64,000 nt of DNA from Chitinophaga pinensis (GTDB lineage Bacteria > Bacteroidota > Bacteroidia > UKL13-3), in assembly GCA_945860865.1 (NCBI GenBank), contig CAMARW010000007.1, positions 1-64,000 of the forward strand, in the 5' to 3' direction. Positions 9,553 through 20,836 of the stretch are shown here, one piece after another. Under the pieces are notes generated by a model that was given only the letters and a program-made list of their open reading frames with translations, was not told the origin of the DNA and made no database searches. The position numbers were made by a program, and so were the translations under genes. Every line of letters begins with the position of its first letter. Position 1 is the stretch's first letter.

Positions 9553-10788
9553 TCACTGAATATCTGCGTCAATTTCATTTTTAATGAGGTCTTCAAAGGT
9601 TTCGCGAGATCTGATGAGTTGAGCTTTTCCTTTCCAAATCAATACTTCTGCTGGTCTAAAACGTGCGTTGTAATTGCTGCTCATGGTAATACCATAGGCA
9701 CCTGCATTTTTAAAACACAAGATATCGCCTTCATGTACTTCGTTTATTTTTCTATCCCAACCAAACGTATCGGTTTCGCAGATATAACCTACTACGGTAT
9801 AAATTCTTTGTTTTCCTTCTGGGTTAGATAAGTTTACAATATGGTGGTACGAATCGTACAACATGGGTCTAATTAAGTGATTTAAACCAGAATCCACTCC
9901 CACAAAAACGGTAGCAGTGGTTTGTTTAAGCACATTTACTTTGGCTAAAAAATAACCCGATTCGCTTACCAAAAACTTACCAGGTTCAAACCATAACTCT
10001 AATTCTCTGCCATATTCTTTGCAAAACTCTTGAAAGCGTTGGCTTATGGCTGACCCTAATTCTTCGATGTCGGTAGTGATATCACCTTCTTTGTAGGCTA
10101 CTTTAAAGCCTGAACCAAAATCTACAAAACTTAAATCTGGGAATTCTTTGGCTATTTCAAATAAGATTTCTGCACCCTGCAAGAATACACCAGCATCTAA
10201 AATATCTGAACCGGTGTGCATGTGCAAACCATTCACATGAATATTGCTCGATTTTACTACTCGGGCAACATGGCGCATCTGGTGTACCGAAATTCCAAAT
10301 TTAGAATCTATATGTCCGGTAGAAATTTTGGCATTACCACCTGCCAAAATGTGTGGATTTACGCGAATGCAACAAGGAACTGTATTTCCATAAATGCTGC
10401 CAAACTGCTCTAAAATGGAGATATTGTCAATATTAATGTGTACACCTAATTTTACCGCTTCCTGAATTTCTTCAATGCTTACACAATTAGGAGTAAATAT
10501 AATATCGTTGGCCGTAAAACCTGCTCTTAAACCAAGTAAAACTTCATTGATAGAAACTGTATCTAAACCACAACCATGTTTTTGTAATAGTTTTAAAATG
10601 GAAGAATTATTAAGTGCTTTGCACGCATATTTTACCTTAATATTTAAAGGTTTAAAAGCATTGATTAAGCGCTCGTATTGTGAAACAATTTTTTCTCCGT
10701 TATAAACATATACGGGTGCTCCAAATTGAGCCGCTATTTCTTCCAAATTTACCCCTGCTACGGTGTACTTTCCATTCACTATTTCCAT
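9553..10788 (-). CDS. lysA: Diaminopimelate decarboxylase
   Basis: PLP-dependent decarboxylase family (KYACKALNN, EPGKFLVSESG, NAGAYGITMSSNYN). Start at MEIVNGKYTV preferred; the ORF extension to 10932 reads through an intergenic repeat. Confidence 0.95.
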   Translation of the reverse strand: MEIVNGKYTVAGVNLEEIAAQFGAPVYVYNGEKIVSQYERLINAFKPLNIKVKYACKALNNSSILKLLQKHGCGLDTVSINEVLLGLRAGFTANDIIFTPNCVSIEEIQEAVKLGVHINIDNISILEQFGSIYGNTVPCCIRVNPHILAGGNAKISTGHIDSKFGISVHQMRHVARVVKSSNIHVNGLHMHTGSDILDAGVFLQGAEILFEIAKEFPDLSFVDFGSGFKVAYKEGDITTDIEELGSAISQRFQEFCKEYGRELELWFEPGKFLVSESGYFLAKVNVLKQTTATVFVGVDSGLNHLIRPMLYDSYHHIVNLSNPEGKQRIYTVVGYICETDTFGWDRKINEVHEGDILCFKNAGAYGITMSSNYNARFRPAEVLIWKGKAQLIRSRETFEDLIKNEIDADIQ

Positions 10789-10810
10789 GTGTGGCAAAAG
10801 TAGGAAAAAA

Positions 10811-10852
10811 AGTCGATAGTCCATAGTCGATAGTCCATGGTCGATAGCCAAT
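10811..10852. repeat. 14-bp tandem repeat (AGTCGATAGTCCAT) x3
   Basis: AGTCGATAGTCCAT (10811-10824), identical copy 10825-10838, degenerate GGTCGATAGCCAAT 10839-10852. Confidence 0.85.
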
Positions 10853-10926
10853 TTGAGTTGAAAAGAATATTCTTTTTTTTCTATTGGTTTCTTATCAAAC
10901 AAAAGAAGTTTTATAAAAAAAACAGT

Positions 10927-10964
10927 GGCCAATAGCTATGGACTATGGACTATCGACCATTGAC
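10927..10964. repeat. Inverted copy of the same repeat family
   Basis: GGCCAATAGCTATGGACTATGGACTATCGACCATTGAC is the reverse-complement type of the 10811-10852 array. Confidence 0.8.
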
Positions 10965-10968
10965 TTTC

Positions 10969-12411
10969 TTACAATCCAAATCCGTAGTAGCCTTTGCTGC
11001 CGTCGGGGTTAATGCCTTCAAATAAAACACCGCCCTTTCTGCCATCCAGGTTCAGCTTCACATCTGTAAATGTGCTCACTGGTTTTTTATCTATGCTTAT
11101 TAGGATAAAACCGCTAGGCACACCTACTTTTCTGAGCGGACTTTTTTCGCCCACTTTGCTGATTTTGATGCCGTTTGAGATTTTAAGTTTAAGTCTTTCA
11201 TCGCGAGGGATGGAAATGAACTCGCAATCTAAGAGTTTGTTGTTTTCAATTTTTTCTGCTTTGGCAAGTTCTGCCTTACCTTCTTTATTTCTTAATGTGG
11301 CGGTAAGTTCAATGCTTTTTCCTTTACGTAAGATGCCTACAAGTACTTTATCTCCCGGACTTTTTTTACCCACCTTTTCTTGCAATTCGTTGCTAGTGTT
11401 TACTGCTTCATTATCAATAAGCATAATTACATCGCCATCTTTCATTCCGGCGGCTTCGGCGGCACTATTTTCATTTACCTTGGCAACAAAAACGCCCTTT
11501 ACATCTTTTAAACCTTCTTTTTCTGCCAATTCATTGTTAACATCCTGGATTTGCACACCTAATAATCCGCGCTGAACCGAACCAAATTTCATTAAATCGT
11601 CTACAACTTTTTTCATTAGGTTGGAAGGTATTGCAAAAGCGTAGCCAGCATATTGTCCGGTTTCGCTGGCAATGGCCGTATTTATTCCTACTAATTTACC
11701 CTCGGTTGAAACCAATGCGCCACCGCTGTTACCTGGGTTTACAGCAGCATCTGTTTGAATAAAAGCTTCTATGGCATATTGTGTTTCCTGATTTCTTGGA
11801 TCGCGGAGTAGGTTCAGGCCACGACCTTTTGCGCTTACGATACCCGCGGTAACGGTTGAGGTAAGGTTAAACGGATTGCCAACTGCCAATACCCATTGAC
11901 CCACTTTTACTTGGTCTGAGTTACCGACTACGGCGAAGGGTAAATTTTTCTCTTCAATGCGTAACAATGCTAAATCTGTATTAGGATCGGCACCCAATAG
12001 CTCGGCATCATATTCGCGTTTATCGTTTAAAATTACTTTGATATTAGTGGCGCCATCAATTACGTGGTTATTGGTAACAATATATCCATCTGATGAGATA
12101 ATTACTCCTGACCCAGAGCCTCTTCTTTCGCGTTGTGGCATTTCGAAGCCTCGGAAGAAACCGCCAAATGGGTCCATTTCCATTGGGTTTTGACTGGCAG
12201 GAACAGTGGTTATAATGTGCACCACTGTTGGGGTTACAAGTTCGGCTACAGCCACAAAATCAGGGTTGTTGCCTTCGTTTAAGTTGGCGAATTTGGCTAC
12301 ATAACTAGATTCAAACCTGTTTTGGTTGTCATTGCTAATTAATTTGTAAAGTCCGATAGCAACAATGCCTCCCAGACTGGCTACTACAAGCATTCCTATG
12401 TATTTTTTCAT
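10969..12411 (-). CDS. HtrA/DegP-like periplasmic serine protease with PDZ domains
   Basis: Trypsin-like H/D/S motifs (VTNNHVID, TDLALLRI, NPGNSGGAL) and PDZ domains; start MKKYIGMLVV preferred over ORF start 12447. Confidence 0.93.
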   Translation of the reverse strand: MKKYIGMLVVASLGGIVAIGLYKLISNDNQNRFESSYVAKFANLNEGNNPDFVAVAELVTPTVVHIITTVPASQNPMEMDPFGGFFRGFEMPQRERRGSGSGVIISSDGYIVTNNHVIDGATNIKVILNDKREYDAELLGADPNTDLALLRIEEKNLPFAVVGNSDQVKVGQWVLAVGNPFNLTSTVTAGIVSAKGRGLNLLRDPRNQETQYAIEAFIQTDAAVNPGNSGGALVSTEGKLVGINTAIASETGQYAGYAFAIPSNLMKKVVDDLMKFGSVQRGLLGVQIQDVNNELAEKEGLKDVKGVFVAKVNENSAAEAAGMKDGDVIMLIDNEAVNTSNELQEKVGKKSPGDKVLVGILRKGKSIELTATLRNKEGKAELAKAEKIENNKLLDCEFISIPRDERLKLKISNGIKISKVGEKSPLRKVGVPSGFILISIDKKPVSTFTDVKLNLDGRKGGVLFEGINPDGSKGYYGFGL

Positions 12412-12453
12412 TGCGTTACAATTTAACTTTCTGTTTTCAAAAATCATTCCATC

Positions 12454-12467
12454 CTACAAAATGACAG
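12454..12467 (-). promoter_or_regulatory. Candidate regulatory element upstream of htrA (CTGTCATTTTGTAG)
   Basis: About 43-56 nt upstream of the htrA start; resembles elements at trxA and grpE. Confidence 0.35.
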
Positions 12468-12683
12468 ATTTCGTATTTAAAATTATGACAAAATTAATTT
12501 TTAAAAATGAAATCCTGAAGTTTGCCCCAGTTATAATCTACGGGTTTTTTAGGAATAGGGCATTTAAGAAAAATTTGGGTTTGGTATTGCATGTGTTTTT
12601 GCCATTTTTTTACCATTAAAAGCTAAAATTGATTTTTATTACCAAATAAAATCCGAAGTTTGTAGCTTTAGAATAGCTAAATA

Positions 12684-13568
12684 ATGCATTTTTCTCACGA
12701 TAAACATCAATATTATTTTGAAAAGTATCTTAGAAATGAGATGAAAGGAGAAGAGTTGCAATTTTTTGAAGTTAAATTAAAAACAGACGAAGGGCTCCGA
12801 AATAGTTTTGATTTTTATTTAACTAACAGAAAAGAAATAGTTGCCGAAGAGTTGGCTGAATACGATGAGCCTGAGTTGATGAAGCGGAAGCCTCAAAAAT
12901 GGGGTTGGTTATTGGCTGTTTTTTCGGCGCTTGCCTTGGTATTAATAGTAGACTTTTATTTGGTTAATTTTTACGAAGAGCATCAAGCAATGGAAAGAAA
13001 ACCATTGATTGAAAAAATCAATGTTTTTAGGGGATTACCCAGATTAGATTCTGATCAAAATAAACTTCAAAAAAATAAACAAGGAAATACAAGTTTAATT
13101 GTTCCAGAACCAACTTACGGGATTGAGGATAGTTTGGATGGGAATTTGATAGCAAATTCGCAAGAACCCGTTAATGAAGATGGATTGCTTTTAGAGGGCG
13201 ATTATTTTGTTTTGGACTCTCTTTTTAAAGTGCTTGAAAATAATCAATTGAATGAAAGAATTAAGCAAATGCGTGATGGGTTAGATTCATTGCATGTTGA
13301 TTCAACCATAGAGGAGGTAGTTCGGCGAAGTTTTTTCGAGAATCCGCATTTAATTACCCGACAATTGCTGGTAGAATATTGGGATTCTCCCATTCATGTA
13401 AGAGGTTATTTGTTTAATGGTAAAAAATTATTGCTTTACGGCTTAGATTTAAACGAGGCCACCTACCTTACCTACTCTTTAAAAAATAGGTCTTATTATT
13501 TAATTATTGATAACCAGGCATACTATTTATTTCCAGATGGTTTGTTTCAAAAACTAGCACTTCAATAA
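12684..13568 (+). CDS. Single-pass membrane protein, anti-sigma-like N-terminus, unknown function
   Basis: N-terminal YFEKYLRNEMKGEELQFFEVKLKTDEGLRNSFDFYL, one TM segment (GWLLAVFSALALVLIVDFYLV), periplasmic C-terminus. Confidence 0.6.
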   Translation: MHFSHDKHQYYFEKYLRNEMKGEELQFFEVKLKTDEGLRNSFDFYLTNRKEIVAEELAEYDEPELMKRKPQKWGWLLAVFSALALVLIVDFYLVNFYEEHQAMERKPLIEKINVFRGLPRLDSDQNKLQKNKQGNTSLIVPEPTYGIEDSLDGNLIANSQEPVNEDGLLLEGDYFVLDSLFKVLENNQLNERIKQMRDGLDSLHVDSTIEEVVRRSFFENPHLITRQLLVEYWDSPIHVRGYLFNGKKLLLYGLDLNEATYLTYSLKNRSYYLIIDNQAYYLFPDGLFQKLALQ

Positions 13569-14383
13569 TGAAATTTTATAAATACCAAGGTACAGGCAAC
13601 GATTTTATCATATTAAATAATATTGATCAATCGTTTAATACTGCCGATAAAGCAACTATTGCCAACCTATGCAACAGGCGTTTTGGAATTGGGGCTGATG
13701 GATTAATTTTATTGCAAAAGGATTCAGATGAAACTTTTTACATGCAATATTTTAATAGTGATGGCGGAGAAAGCAGCATGTGCGGAAATGGAGGCAGGTG
13801 TTTTGCGCAGTTTATTTTTGATTTGGGCTTGGCTCAGCAATCGGTTTCGTTTAAAGCAATTGATGGCTGGCACGCTGCACATCAGATGAGAAATGAAGAT
13901 GGTTTGGATTGGATTGCTTTACAAATGATTTCAGTTGAAACTGTTAAAAAACTACCTGAAAATACTTTTGAGCTTAATACAGGTTCTCCTCATTATGTGT
14001 CTTTTTTGCCTGAGCCAATAGCTCAAATTCCTTTGAATGAATGGGCAAAAAAAATCAGGTTCTCCCCGCCATACAATGATGAAGGGATTAACGTGAATTT
14101 TGTTAATATTCTTGGCTTAAAAGATTTGCGAATGAGGACATATGAGCGAGGGGTAGAAGATGAAACATATTCATGCGGAACTGGAGCTGTAGCAGCGGCC
14201 TTATCTGCAGCTCTCTTTGCAGGTTTGCCATCGGGTAAACATACTACACAAGTAGCAGTTCCAGGGGGGGATTTAGCCATTCAGTATTTTTTTAATCAAG
14301 AAACTAAAAGTTTCAGCGACGTTTGGTTACTTGGTCCAGCAGCACAAGTTTTTGTGGGAGAAATTAGACAAGAAAATAACTAA
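13568..14383 (+). CDS. dapF: Diaminopimelate epimerase
   Basis: KYQGTGNDF, NSDGGESSMCGNGGRC, YSCGTGAVAAA. Confidence 0.97.
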   Translation: MKFYKYQGTGNDFIILNNIDQSFNTADKATIANLCNRRFGIGADGLILLQKDSDETFYMQYFNSDGGESSMCGNGGRCFAQFIFDLGLAQQSVSFKAIDGWHAAHQMRNEDGLDWIALQMISVETVKKLPENTFELNTGSPHYVSFLPEPIAQIPLNEWAKKIRFSPPYNDEGINVNFVNILGLKDLRMRTYERGVEDETYSCGTGAVAAALSAALFAGLPSGKHTTQVAVPGGDLAIQYFFNQETKSFSDVWLLGPAAQVFVGEIRQENN

Positions 14384-14440
14384 AATATTATTAGCTATTT
14401 TGAATTTGTCGTATCTTGCCCCACTTAAAGTGCCCTGAAA

Positions 14441-17400
14441 TTGATAGTAGTTAATACGCAACCTTTTGCTTTAATTTATGGATTGTTTCAACACCCTTAT
14501 TTGGGTGTGTTGCTTGAACCGCATGTGGTTCAGGTAAATAGCAAAGGGGCTTATACATTAACGCATCAACGTGTTTTTGGCAAAACAGCCGAATATTTTG
14601 AAAAGGCTATTTCTAGTGAAGATTACGAACTTATTAAGATATTAGATGAATTAGATGACGATTTTATTTTCAAGCGTTTTTATACAGACACTAAAAAGAA
14701 AATAAGAACCTCAGAGTTTTTCTCTAAACATTGCTCCAAAGAACTGATGGATGAGAAAATTCGTCCGTTTATTGAAGACCGTATGAACAAAGTTTTGTTG
14801 CGTTTGCGTGGCAAAATAATTTATAAAAATGGGAATGATAATAATCCAACTTCCGTAAAAATTACTGTTGGTGAGGAGCAAGCTAATATTTGGTTTCATT
14901 TTAAAAATAATCCAGAAGGTATTCGTTATTACCCCACCTTGCGTTACAAAAACCAAAAAGTTGAGTTTATGTACAAAGGGGCTCAAATTGTTTCACTTGC
15001 GCCAGCTTGGTTGCTATTAGATAACCAGCTTTTTGATTTTGAAAAGAATGTAGACGGCAAGAAATTATTGCCATTCATGAGTAAACGTTTTATTCAAATT
15101 CCTAAAAAATCTGAAGAAACCTATCTTCATAAATTTGTATTGCAACTGGTAGAAAAATATGATGTTAAAGCCGATTGTTTTCATATCAATCACTTGCCAT
15201 CTTTTGGTTACCCTGTGCTCAATATGCAAAACTTGTTTGAAGATGAGGTAGCTATTCGTTTGCAATTTAATTATGCTGATATCACCTTTGATTATGCTTC
15301 GGATCAAGACGTGCATGCCCAACTTTTAAAAGTTGAAAATAAATATGTTTTTAATCGGGTAGTTCGTAACAGAAATTGGGAAGAAGGTAGAAAACGCCTG
15401 CTTTTAAAATTGGGTTTACACCATACAAATGGCTCTTTTTTTATAATTAAAGACAATCAATTTACCTCACAATCAGAGGGCTTATTGGGTGCAGGTGGTT
15501 CAAATAAATATCTTTTTTTAGAATGGCTGAACCTGAACTTTGAAGTACTTAAAGAAAATGGAATTGAGGTAAAACAAGACAATGAAAAAAGTAAGTTTTA
15601 CATCGGTTTACGTGAGTTAAAAATTGAAGTTAATGAGCAAAAAGATTGGTTTGATGTAAGGGCTATTGTTCAATTTGGAGAGTTTACTTTTTCTTTTCTT
15701 GCCCTTCGAGAATACATAATAAAAGGCAAACGCGAATTCATTTTGCCTAATGGATTAATAGCTATTATTCCCGAGGAATGGTTTGGAAATCTTACTGGTA
15801 TATTTGAATTTAGCACTAGTGAGGATGAGATAAAAATTGAAAAACATCACTTGGGTTTATTAGATGATATTTCAAATGTTGGCGGAAGGTATATTAAGCT
15901 CAGTGAAAAGTTGAAGAATCTTCTGGATTATGGCGATTTAAGAGAGATGGAGCTGCCACAAAAATTTAAAGGCACATTAAGGCCATACCAAAAAGCTGGA
16001 TTTGATTGGTTTTATTTTTTAAAGGATAATCAATTTGGCGGGTGTTTGGCAGACGATATGGGTTTAGGTAAAACGATTCAAACATTGGCACTTATACAAA
16101 AAGAACGCGAATTGTATATAGAGCGCACTGACCCTGCCTCCTTGCATTTGGATGAAGTGATAAAGGATTCTGCCGAAATTGAAAATAAGAATTTTAAAGG
16201 AGGTGAGCAACTGAGTATATCTAATAATATTCAAACCAATAAAGGTATTGAATCTGTTAGCCAAAATCACACGATTAATAACTCAGATAATCAGTTGTTA
16301 TATATCCAAAATGGTGGAATAATGCACCATAGCCTAAGTTTTAGAAAACCCGAAATTGCTCAGGCAAAAAATTGCATAAGAACATCTTTAATTATTGTTC
16401 CAAATTCGCTTATTTATAATTGGTTTAACGAAGCTAAAAAATTTACACCAGGTTTAAGGGTGCTAATTTACACTGGAATAGGAAGAGCAAAAAACACTCG
16501 ATTATTTGCCAAATACGATTTGATTATTTCTACTTATGGTACAGTTCGTGTAGATATAGAAATTCTAAAAGACTTTGTTTTTAATTATATTATTTTAGAT
16601 GAGAGTCAGGCAATTAAAAATGCACAATCACAAGTTTCTAAAGCTGTTAAAGTATTGCGCTCTAATCACCGGTTGGTTCTTACAGGCACACCTATAGAAA
16701 ATAGTGTGCAAGAGTTATGGAGCCAGTTGTCTTTTGTTAATCCTGGTTTGCTGGGCAGTTTTAGAGCCTTTCAAGATCGTTTTGTTGTGCCTATAGAAAA
16801 GCAAAAAGACGTTCAAAAAATGAGGCAGTTAAAAGCGATAATTAGTCCGTTTATTTTGCGCCGAACCAAAGATCAGGTTGCAACAGATTTGCCTGCCAAG
16901 ATGGAGCAGGTTGTATATTGTGAAATGAGCGAAGACCAAGCGGAATCTTATGAAAAAGTGAAATCACATTACCGCAACGAAATTATAAAAGTAATTAAAG
17001 ATATGGGAATTGGGAAGTCTCAATTCACTTTATTACAAGGGTTAACCAAATTACGTCAGATTGCCAATCACCCACTCTTAATAAACCCAGATTATAAAGG
17101 CGAAAGTGGTAAGTTTAATGAAGTAACTTACATGGCAAAAACAGCTCTTGCCGAGGGGCATAAAGTGCTCATGTTTTCACAATTTGTTAGTCAATTAAGT
17201 ATTTATAAAAAATGGTTTAGTGAGCAAAATATACCTTTTTGTTACTTAGATGGCACCATGACTAATGAAGCAAGACAAGAGGCTGTTCAGCAATTTCAGG
17301 AAGGAGATTTTCCATTTTTCCTTATTTCTTTAAAAGCTGGGGGGTTTGGATTAAACCTAACAAAAGCAGATTATGTATTTATGATAGACCCATGGTGGAA

Positions 17401-17614
17401 CCCGGCTGTAGAGCGTCAAGCTATTGATAGAGCTCATAGAATTGGTCAAACACAGCATGTTTTTATTTATAAATTTATTAGCAAAGATACCGTGGAAGAA
17501 AAGATTTTAGCATTGCAGGAAAAAAAGAAATTACTTGCAGATAATATAATTGAAACCGATGAGTCTATTTTCAAACAAATAGATATTGACGAGATTTTGG
17601 AACTTTTAAATTAA
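14441..17614 (+). CDS. SNF2/DEAD-like helicase (SWI/SNF family)
   Basis: [78 protein letters not shown] start. Confidence 0.95.
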   Translation: MIVVNTQPFALIYGLFQHPYLGVLLEPHVVQVNSKGAYTLTHQRVFGKTAEYFEKAISSEDYELIKILDELDDDFIFKRFYTDTKKKIRTSEFFSKHCSKELMDEKIRPFIEDRMNKVLLRLRGKIIYKNGNDNNPTSVKITVGEEQANIWFHFKNNPEGIRYYPTLRYKNQKVEFMYKGAQIVSLAPAWLLLDNQLFDFEKNVDGKKLLPFMSKRFIQIPKKSEETYLHKFVLQLVEKYDVKADCFHINHLPSFGYPVLNMQNLFEDEVAIRLQFNYADITFDYASDQDVHAQLLKVENKYVFNRVVRNRNWEEGRKRLLLKLGLHHTNGSFFIIKDNQFTSQSEGLLGAGGSNKYLFLEWLNLNFEVLKENGIEVKQDNEKSKFYIGLRELKIEVNEQKDWFDVRAIVQFGEFTFSFLALREYIIKGKREFILPNGLIAIIPEEWFGNLTGIFEFSTSEDEIKIEKHHLGLLDDISNVGGRYIKLSEKLKNLLDYGDLREMELPQKFKGTLRPYQKAGFDWFYFLKDNQFGGCLADDMGLGKTIQTLALIQKERELYIERTDPASLHLDEVIKDSAEIENKNFKGGEQLSISNNIQTNKGIESVSQNHTINNSDNQLLYIQNGGIMHHSLSFRKPEIAQAKNCIRTSLIIVPNSLIYNWFNEAKKFTPGLRVLIYTGIGRAKNTRLFAKYDLIISTYGTVRVDIEILKDFVFNYIILDESQAIKNAQSQVSKAVKVLRSNHRLVLTGTPIENSVQELWSQLSFVNPGLLGSFRAFQDRFVVPIEKQKDVQKMRQLKAIISPFILRRTKDQVATDLPAKMEQVVYCEMSEDQAESYEKVKSHYRNEIIKVIKDMGIGKSQFTLLQGLTKLRQIANHPLLINPDYKGESGKFNEVTYMAKTALAEGHKVLMFSQFVSQLSIYKKWFSEQNIPFCYLDGTMTNEARQEAVQQFQEGDFPFFLISLKAGGFGLNLTKADYVFMIDPWWNPAVERQAIDRAHRIGQTQHVFIYKFISKDTVEEKILALQEKKKLLADNIIETDESIFKQIDIDEILELLN

Positions 17615-17621
17615 AAACGAA

Positions 17622-19163
17622 ATGAAAAATAAAAGAGAAGAATTGTTGGCATTAAGAGCGCAAGCCTTGCTTGGCGGTGGTGAAGACCGAATAGCCTCTC
17701 AGCATAAAAAAGGGAAATTAACAGCTCGTGAGCGGATTCATTTTTTAATGGATGAGGGAAGTTTTGAGGAGATTGGCGCTTTTGTTCAACATCGAAGTGC
17801 CGATTTTGGTATGGAGAATCAAAAGTTTTTAGGTGATGGAGTGGTTACAGGGTATGGAACTATAAACGGCAGATTAACCTATGTTTTTTCGCAAGATTTT
17901 ACTGTTTTTGGTGGTTCATTATCTGAAACACATGCAGAGAAAATATGCAAGCTAATGGATTTAGCCATGAAAAATGGTGCTCCACTTATTGGCCTAAACG
18001 ACAGTGGTGGTGCGCGTATACAAGAAGGTGTGGTAAGTTTAGGAGGTTATGCAGACATATTTTATAAAAATACAATGGCCTCTGGGGTGATTCCACAAAT
18101 ATCGGCAATTATGGGGCCTTGTGCAGGAGGAGCAGTTTATAGTCCTGCCATAACTGATTACATTCTTATGGTTGAAAATTCTAGTTACATGTTTGTAACT
18201 GGTCCAAGTGTTGTAAAAACAGTAACCCACGAAGAAGTTAGCAGTGAAGATTTAGGTGGAGCATCTGTTCATAGTGCAAAAAGTGGTGTGGCGCATTTTA
18301 CTGCCGCAAACGAGATTGAAGCCATACAAAAGCTAAAGAAATTATTGAGCTATATTCCGCAAAATTGCGAAGAAAAAGTGCCTCAATTAGCCTATGAAAG
18401 CCTAGATGAGAATCGCCCAAAATTGATGGATATTATTCCAGAAAGTGCCAACCAACCTTACGATATTAGGGAGGTAATTACAGAGGTTGCAGATGAAGAA
18501 AGTTTCTTTGAAGTGCACAAAGATTTTGCCGAAAATATTGTGGTAGGTTTTGCACGTTTGGCGGGTAAGAGTATAGGTATTGTTGCCAATCAGCCTGCTT
18601 TTTTAGCGGGAGTATTAGATATTAATTCTTCACAGAAAGCAGCTCGTTTTGTTCGGTTCTGCGATTGTTTTAACATTCCACTATTAGTTTTTGAAGATGT
18701 TCCAGGGTTTTTACCAGGTACAGATCAAGAATGGAATGCAATTATAACCAATGGTGCCAAACTATTATATGCTTTTTGTGAAGCTACCGTTCCAAGAATA
18801 ACTGTAATTACCCGTAAAGCATATGGTGGAGCCTATGATGTAATGAACAGCAAGCACATTGGAGCAGATATGAATTTTGCTTGGCCAACTGCAGAAATTG
18901 CCGTTATGGGTGCAAAGGGCGCGGCTGAAATTATTTTTAAACGCCAGATAGACCAAGCCGAAAATAAATTAGCGGCACTAGCCGCCAAAGAACAAGAATA
19001 CGCCACATTGTTTGCCAATCCATACAGAGCAGCAGAACGCGGATTTATTGATGCCGTTATTTTGCCAGAAGAAACCCGCGAGAAATTAATTAAGGCATTT
19101 GCTATGTTAGAAAATAAAGTGGTAAATTTACCTAAGAAAAAACATGGCAATATTCCGTTGTAA
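17622..19163 (+). CDS. Acyl-CoA carboxylase subunit beta (propionyl/methylmalonyl-CoA type)
   Basis: Carboxyltransferase motifs ([51 protein letters not shown]). Confidence 0.93.
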   Translation: MKNKREELLALRAQALLGGGEDRIASQHKKGKLTARERIHFLMDEGSFEEIGAFVQHRSADFGMENQKFLGDGVVTGYGTINGRLTYVFSQDFTVFGGSLSETHAEKICKLMDLAMKNGAPLIGLNDSGGARIQEGVVSLGGYADIFYKNTMASGVIPQISAIMGPCAGGAVYSPAITDYILMVENSSYMFVTGPSVVKTVTHEEVSSEDLGGASVHSAKSGVAHFTAANEIEAIQKLKKLLSYIPQNCEEKVPQLAYESLDENRPKLMDIIPESANQPYDIREVITEVADEESFFEVHKDFAENIVVGFARLAGKSIGIVANQPAFLAGVLDINSSQKAARFVRFCDCFNIPLLVFEDVPGFLPGTDQEWNAIITNGAKLLYAFCEATVPRITVITRKAYGGAYDVMNSKHIGADMNFAWPTAEIAVMGAKGAAEIIFKRQIDQAENKLAALAAKEQEYATLFANPYRAAERGFIDAVILPEETREKLIKAFAMLENKVVNLPKKKHGNIPL

Positions 19164-19238
19164 GTTAAAATTTAATTGAGGCACAATATTTGTTTTCAGT
19201 AGTTTATGTATTTAAATATTTAATTATTTCTAAAGGTA

Positions 19239-20828
19239 ATGAGAAAAACCATTGTATGTATGTTTGCCCTATTTTGTGGTTTGAACCTATCTGCCCAAAC
19301 ACAAAAAATAGTATCTTCGAAAATAGTTTTTGTAGATGTTTTTAGAAACCAAGCACAGATAAAACGAACGGCTACTTTAGCTTTAGAACAAGGCAATTAT
19401 ACATTGATTTTTGATAAATTATCTTCACAATTGATGTTTAATTCTTCGGAGATTATTGCCCCAGAAGGGGTTGAAGTGTTATCTGTTTCAACTAAAAGGC
19501 AAAACTATAATCAAGAAGACTTGCCCCAAGAAATAAGTGCCTTTAATGATTCTTTGCAAATTTTGAAAGAGCAGTTAAATGCTTTAAGAATGGAGCGAGA
19601 AGCCATGCAGGTTCAAAAAGATTTATTGTTGGCTAACAAAAATATTGGAGGTTCATCTCAAGGAGTAAAGGCCGATGAATTAGAAGATGTTTTGGGGGTT
19701 TTTCAAAGAAAATTTATTGAATTTAAAAACGAATATTTTAGAATAGAGAAGCAAGAAAAATACTTAAGACAACAGAGCAATACCATAGAAAAGCTCATCA
19801 ATGATTACAGGAGTGGTAAGCAAGGTTTAAGTAATCAAATTTGGGTTCAAGTTAAAGTTAATAAAGATTTGGTTGATGCAAATTTTACCCTTCAATACTT
19901 GGTAAATTCTGTTAGTTGGAAACCTGCCTATGACATTAGGGTTAAAGATGTTCAATCTCCGCTGCAAATTGTATTAAAGGCAGGAATTACCCAAAATACT
20001 GGCGAAAATTGGGAGCAGGTAAAGATGCGTTTGTCTTCCAATGATCCTCAAATAGGAAATATAAAACCAGAACTAAGTACGCAATTTTTGAACTTAAGAC
20101 AGCCTATTGTTTACCAACAAGATATGATAGATAAGGGCAATAATAGAATGGATATGGAAGCCATGCCAATGGTGGCTGCTGAATCTGGTCTAAATGGAAT
20201 GGGAGCTATGCCAACACAGCAAATGTTGCAACTAACTTTTGATGTGCAAGGTTTGGTTTATGTTGTTTCTGAAAGTAAAACGCAATATATAGAGTTGAAC
20301 CAATTTCAATTACCAGCCATTTATGGTTTTGCCGCTGTTCCAAAATTAAGTGAAGATGTGTTTGTTACTGCTAAGGTTCAAAATAACGAATTAATTAGTC
20401 AGCTTAGTGGCGAAGCCAGCATATACTTAAATGGCGTATTTACAGGAAAAATTCAATTAAGTCAGCAATCTAAAGACTCACTATTGCTTACTTTAGGAAA
20501 AGACCGCAGGTTACATGTGCGCAGAGAGATGGTAAAAACATTAAATAGCAAATCGTTTTTTGGGTCGAACAAAAAAGAATTACAAACGTATGAGTTGATT
20601 ATTACCAATACTTCTAAGGAGAACATTATGATACTTGTGGAAGATCAAATTCCAGTAAGCACGCAAAGTGATTTAGAAGTTAAACTCATTTCATCTGATC
20701 AAGCGATACAGGCCGTGGAAACTGGAAAACTAAGTTGGAAATTATCGCTTGAACCTAAACAAGTAAAAAATATTAGGTTTAGTTATGAGTTGATTTATCC
20801 TAAAGAAAAATTTATACATACTCATTAA
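19239..20828 (+). CDS. DUF4139 domain-containing protein (MuiA-like family)
   Basis: Signal peptide, DUF4140-like N-terminus, coiled-coil, DUF4139-like YLVNSVSWKPAYDIRV and C-terminal KNIRFSYELIYPKEK. Confidence 0.8.
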   Translation: MRKTIVCMFALFCGLNLSAQTQKIVSSKIVFVDVFRNQAQIKRTATLALEQGNYTLIFDKLSSQLMFNSSEIIAPEGVEVLSVSTKRQNYNQEDLPQEISAFNDSLQILKEQLNALRMEREAMQVQKDLLLANKNIGGSSQGVKADELEDVLGVFQRKFIEFKNEYFRIEKQEKYLRQQSNTIEKLINDYRSGKQGLSNQIWVQVKVNKDLVDANFTLQYLVNSVSWKPAYDIRVKDVQSPLQIVLKAGITQNTGENWEQVKMRLSSNDPQIGNIKPELSTQFLNLRQPIVYQQDMIDKGNNRMDMEAMPMVAAESGLNGMGAMPTQQMLQLTFDVQGLVYVVSESKTQYIELNQFQLPAIYGFAAVPKLSEDVFVTAKVQNNELISQLSGEASIYLNGVFTGKIQLSQQSKDSLLLTLGKDRRLHVRREMVKTLNSKSFFGSNKKELQTYELIITNTSKENIMILVEDQIPVSTQSDLEVKLISSDQAIQAVETGKLSWKLSLEPKQVKNIRFSYELIYPKEKFIHTH

Positions 20829-20836
20829 AATACGAT

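Noticed and set aside
10789-10932. N-terminal extension of the lysA ORF
   Set aside because: The sequence is translated intergenic repeat; conserved homology begins at MEIVNGKYTV.
10811-10964. CRISPR-like array
   Set aside because: Units are 14 bp and directly adjacent or inverted, without unique spacers and without cas genes.
10994-11575. 193-aa plus-strand ORF opposite htrA
   Set aside because: Low-complexity Ser/Leu/Pro-rich antisense translation of a well-supported CDS. The same reasoning applies to other antisense ORFs in dnaE, dnaJ, murA and lysA.
14264-14270. G7 homopolymer in dapF as a phase-variable tract
   Set aside because: It is in frame and encodes conserved PGGD; dapF is expected to be essential, so switching is unlikely.
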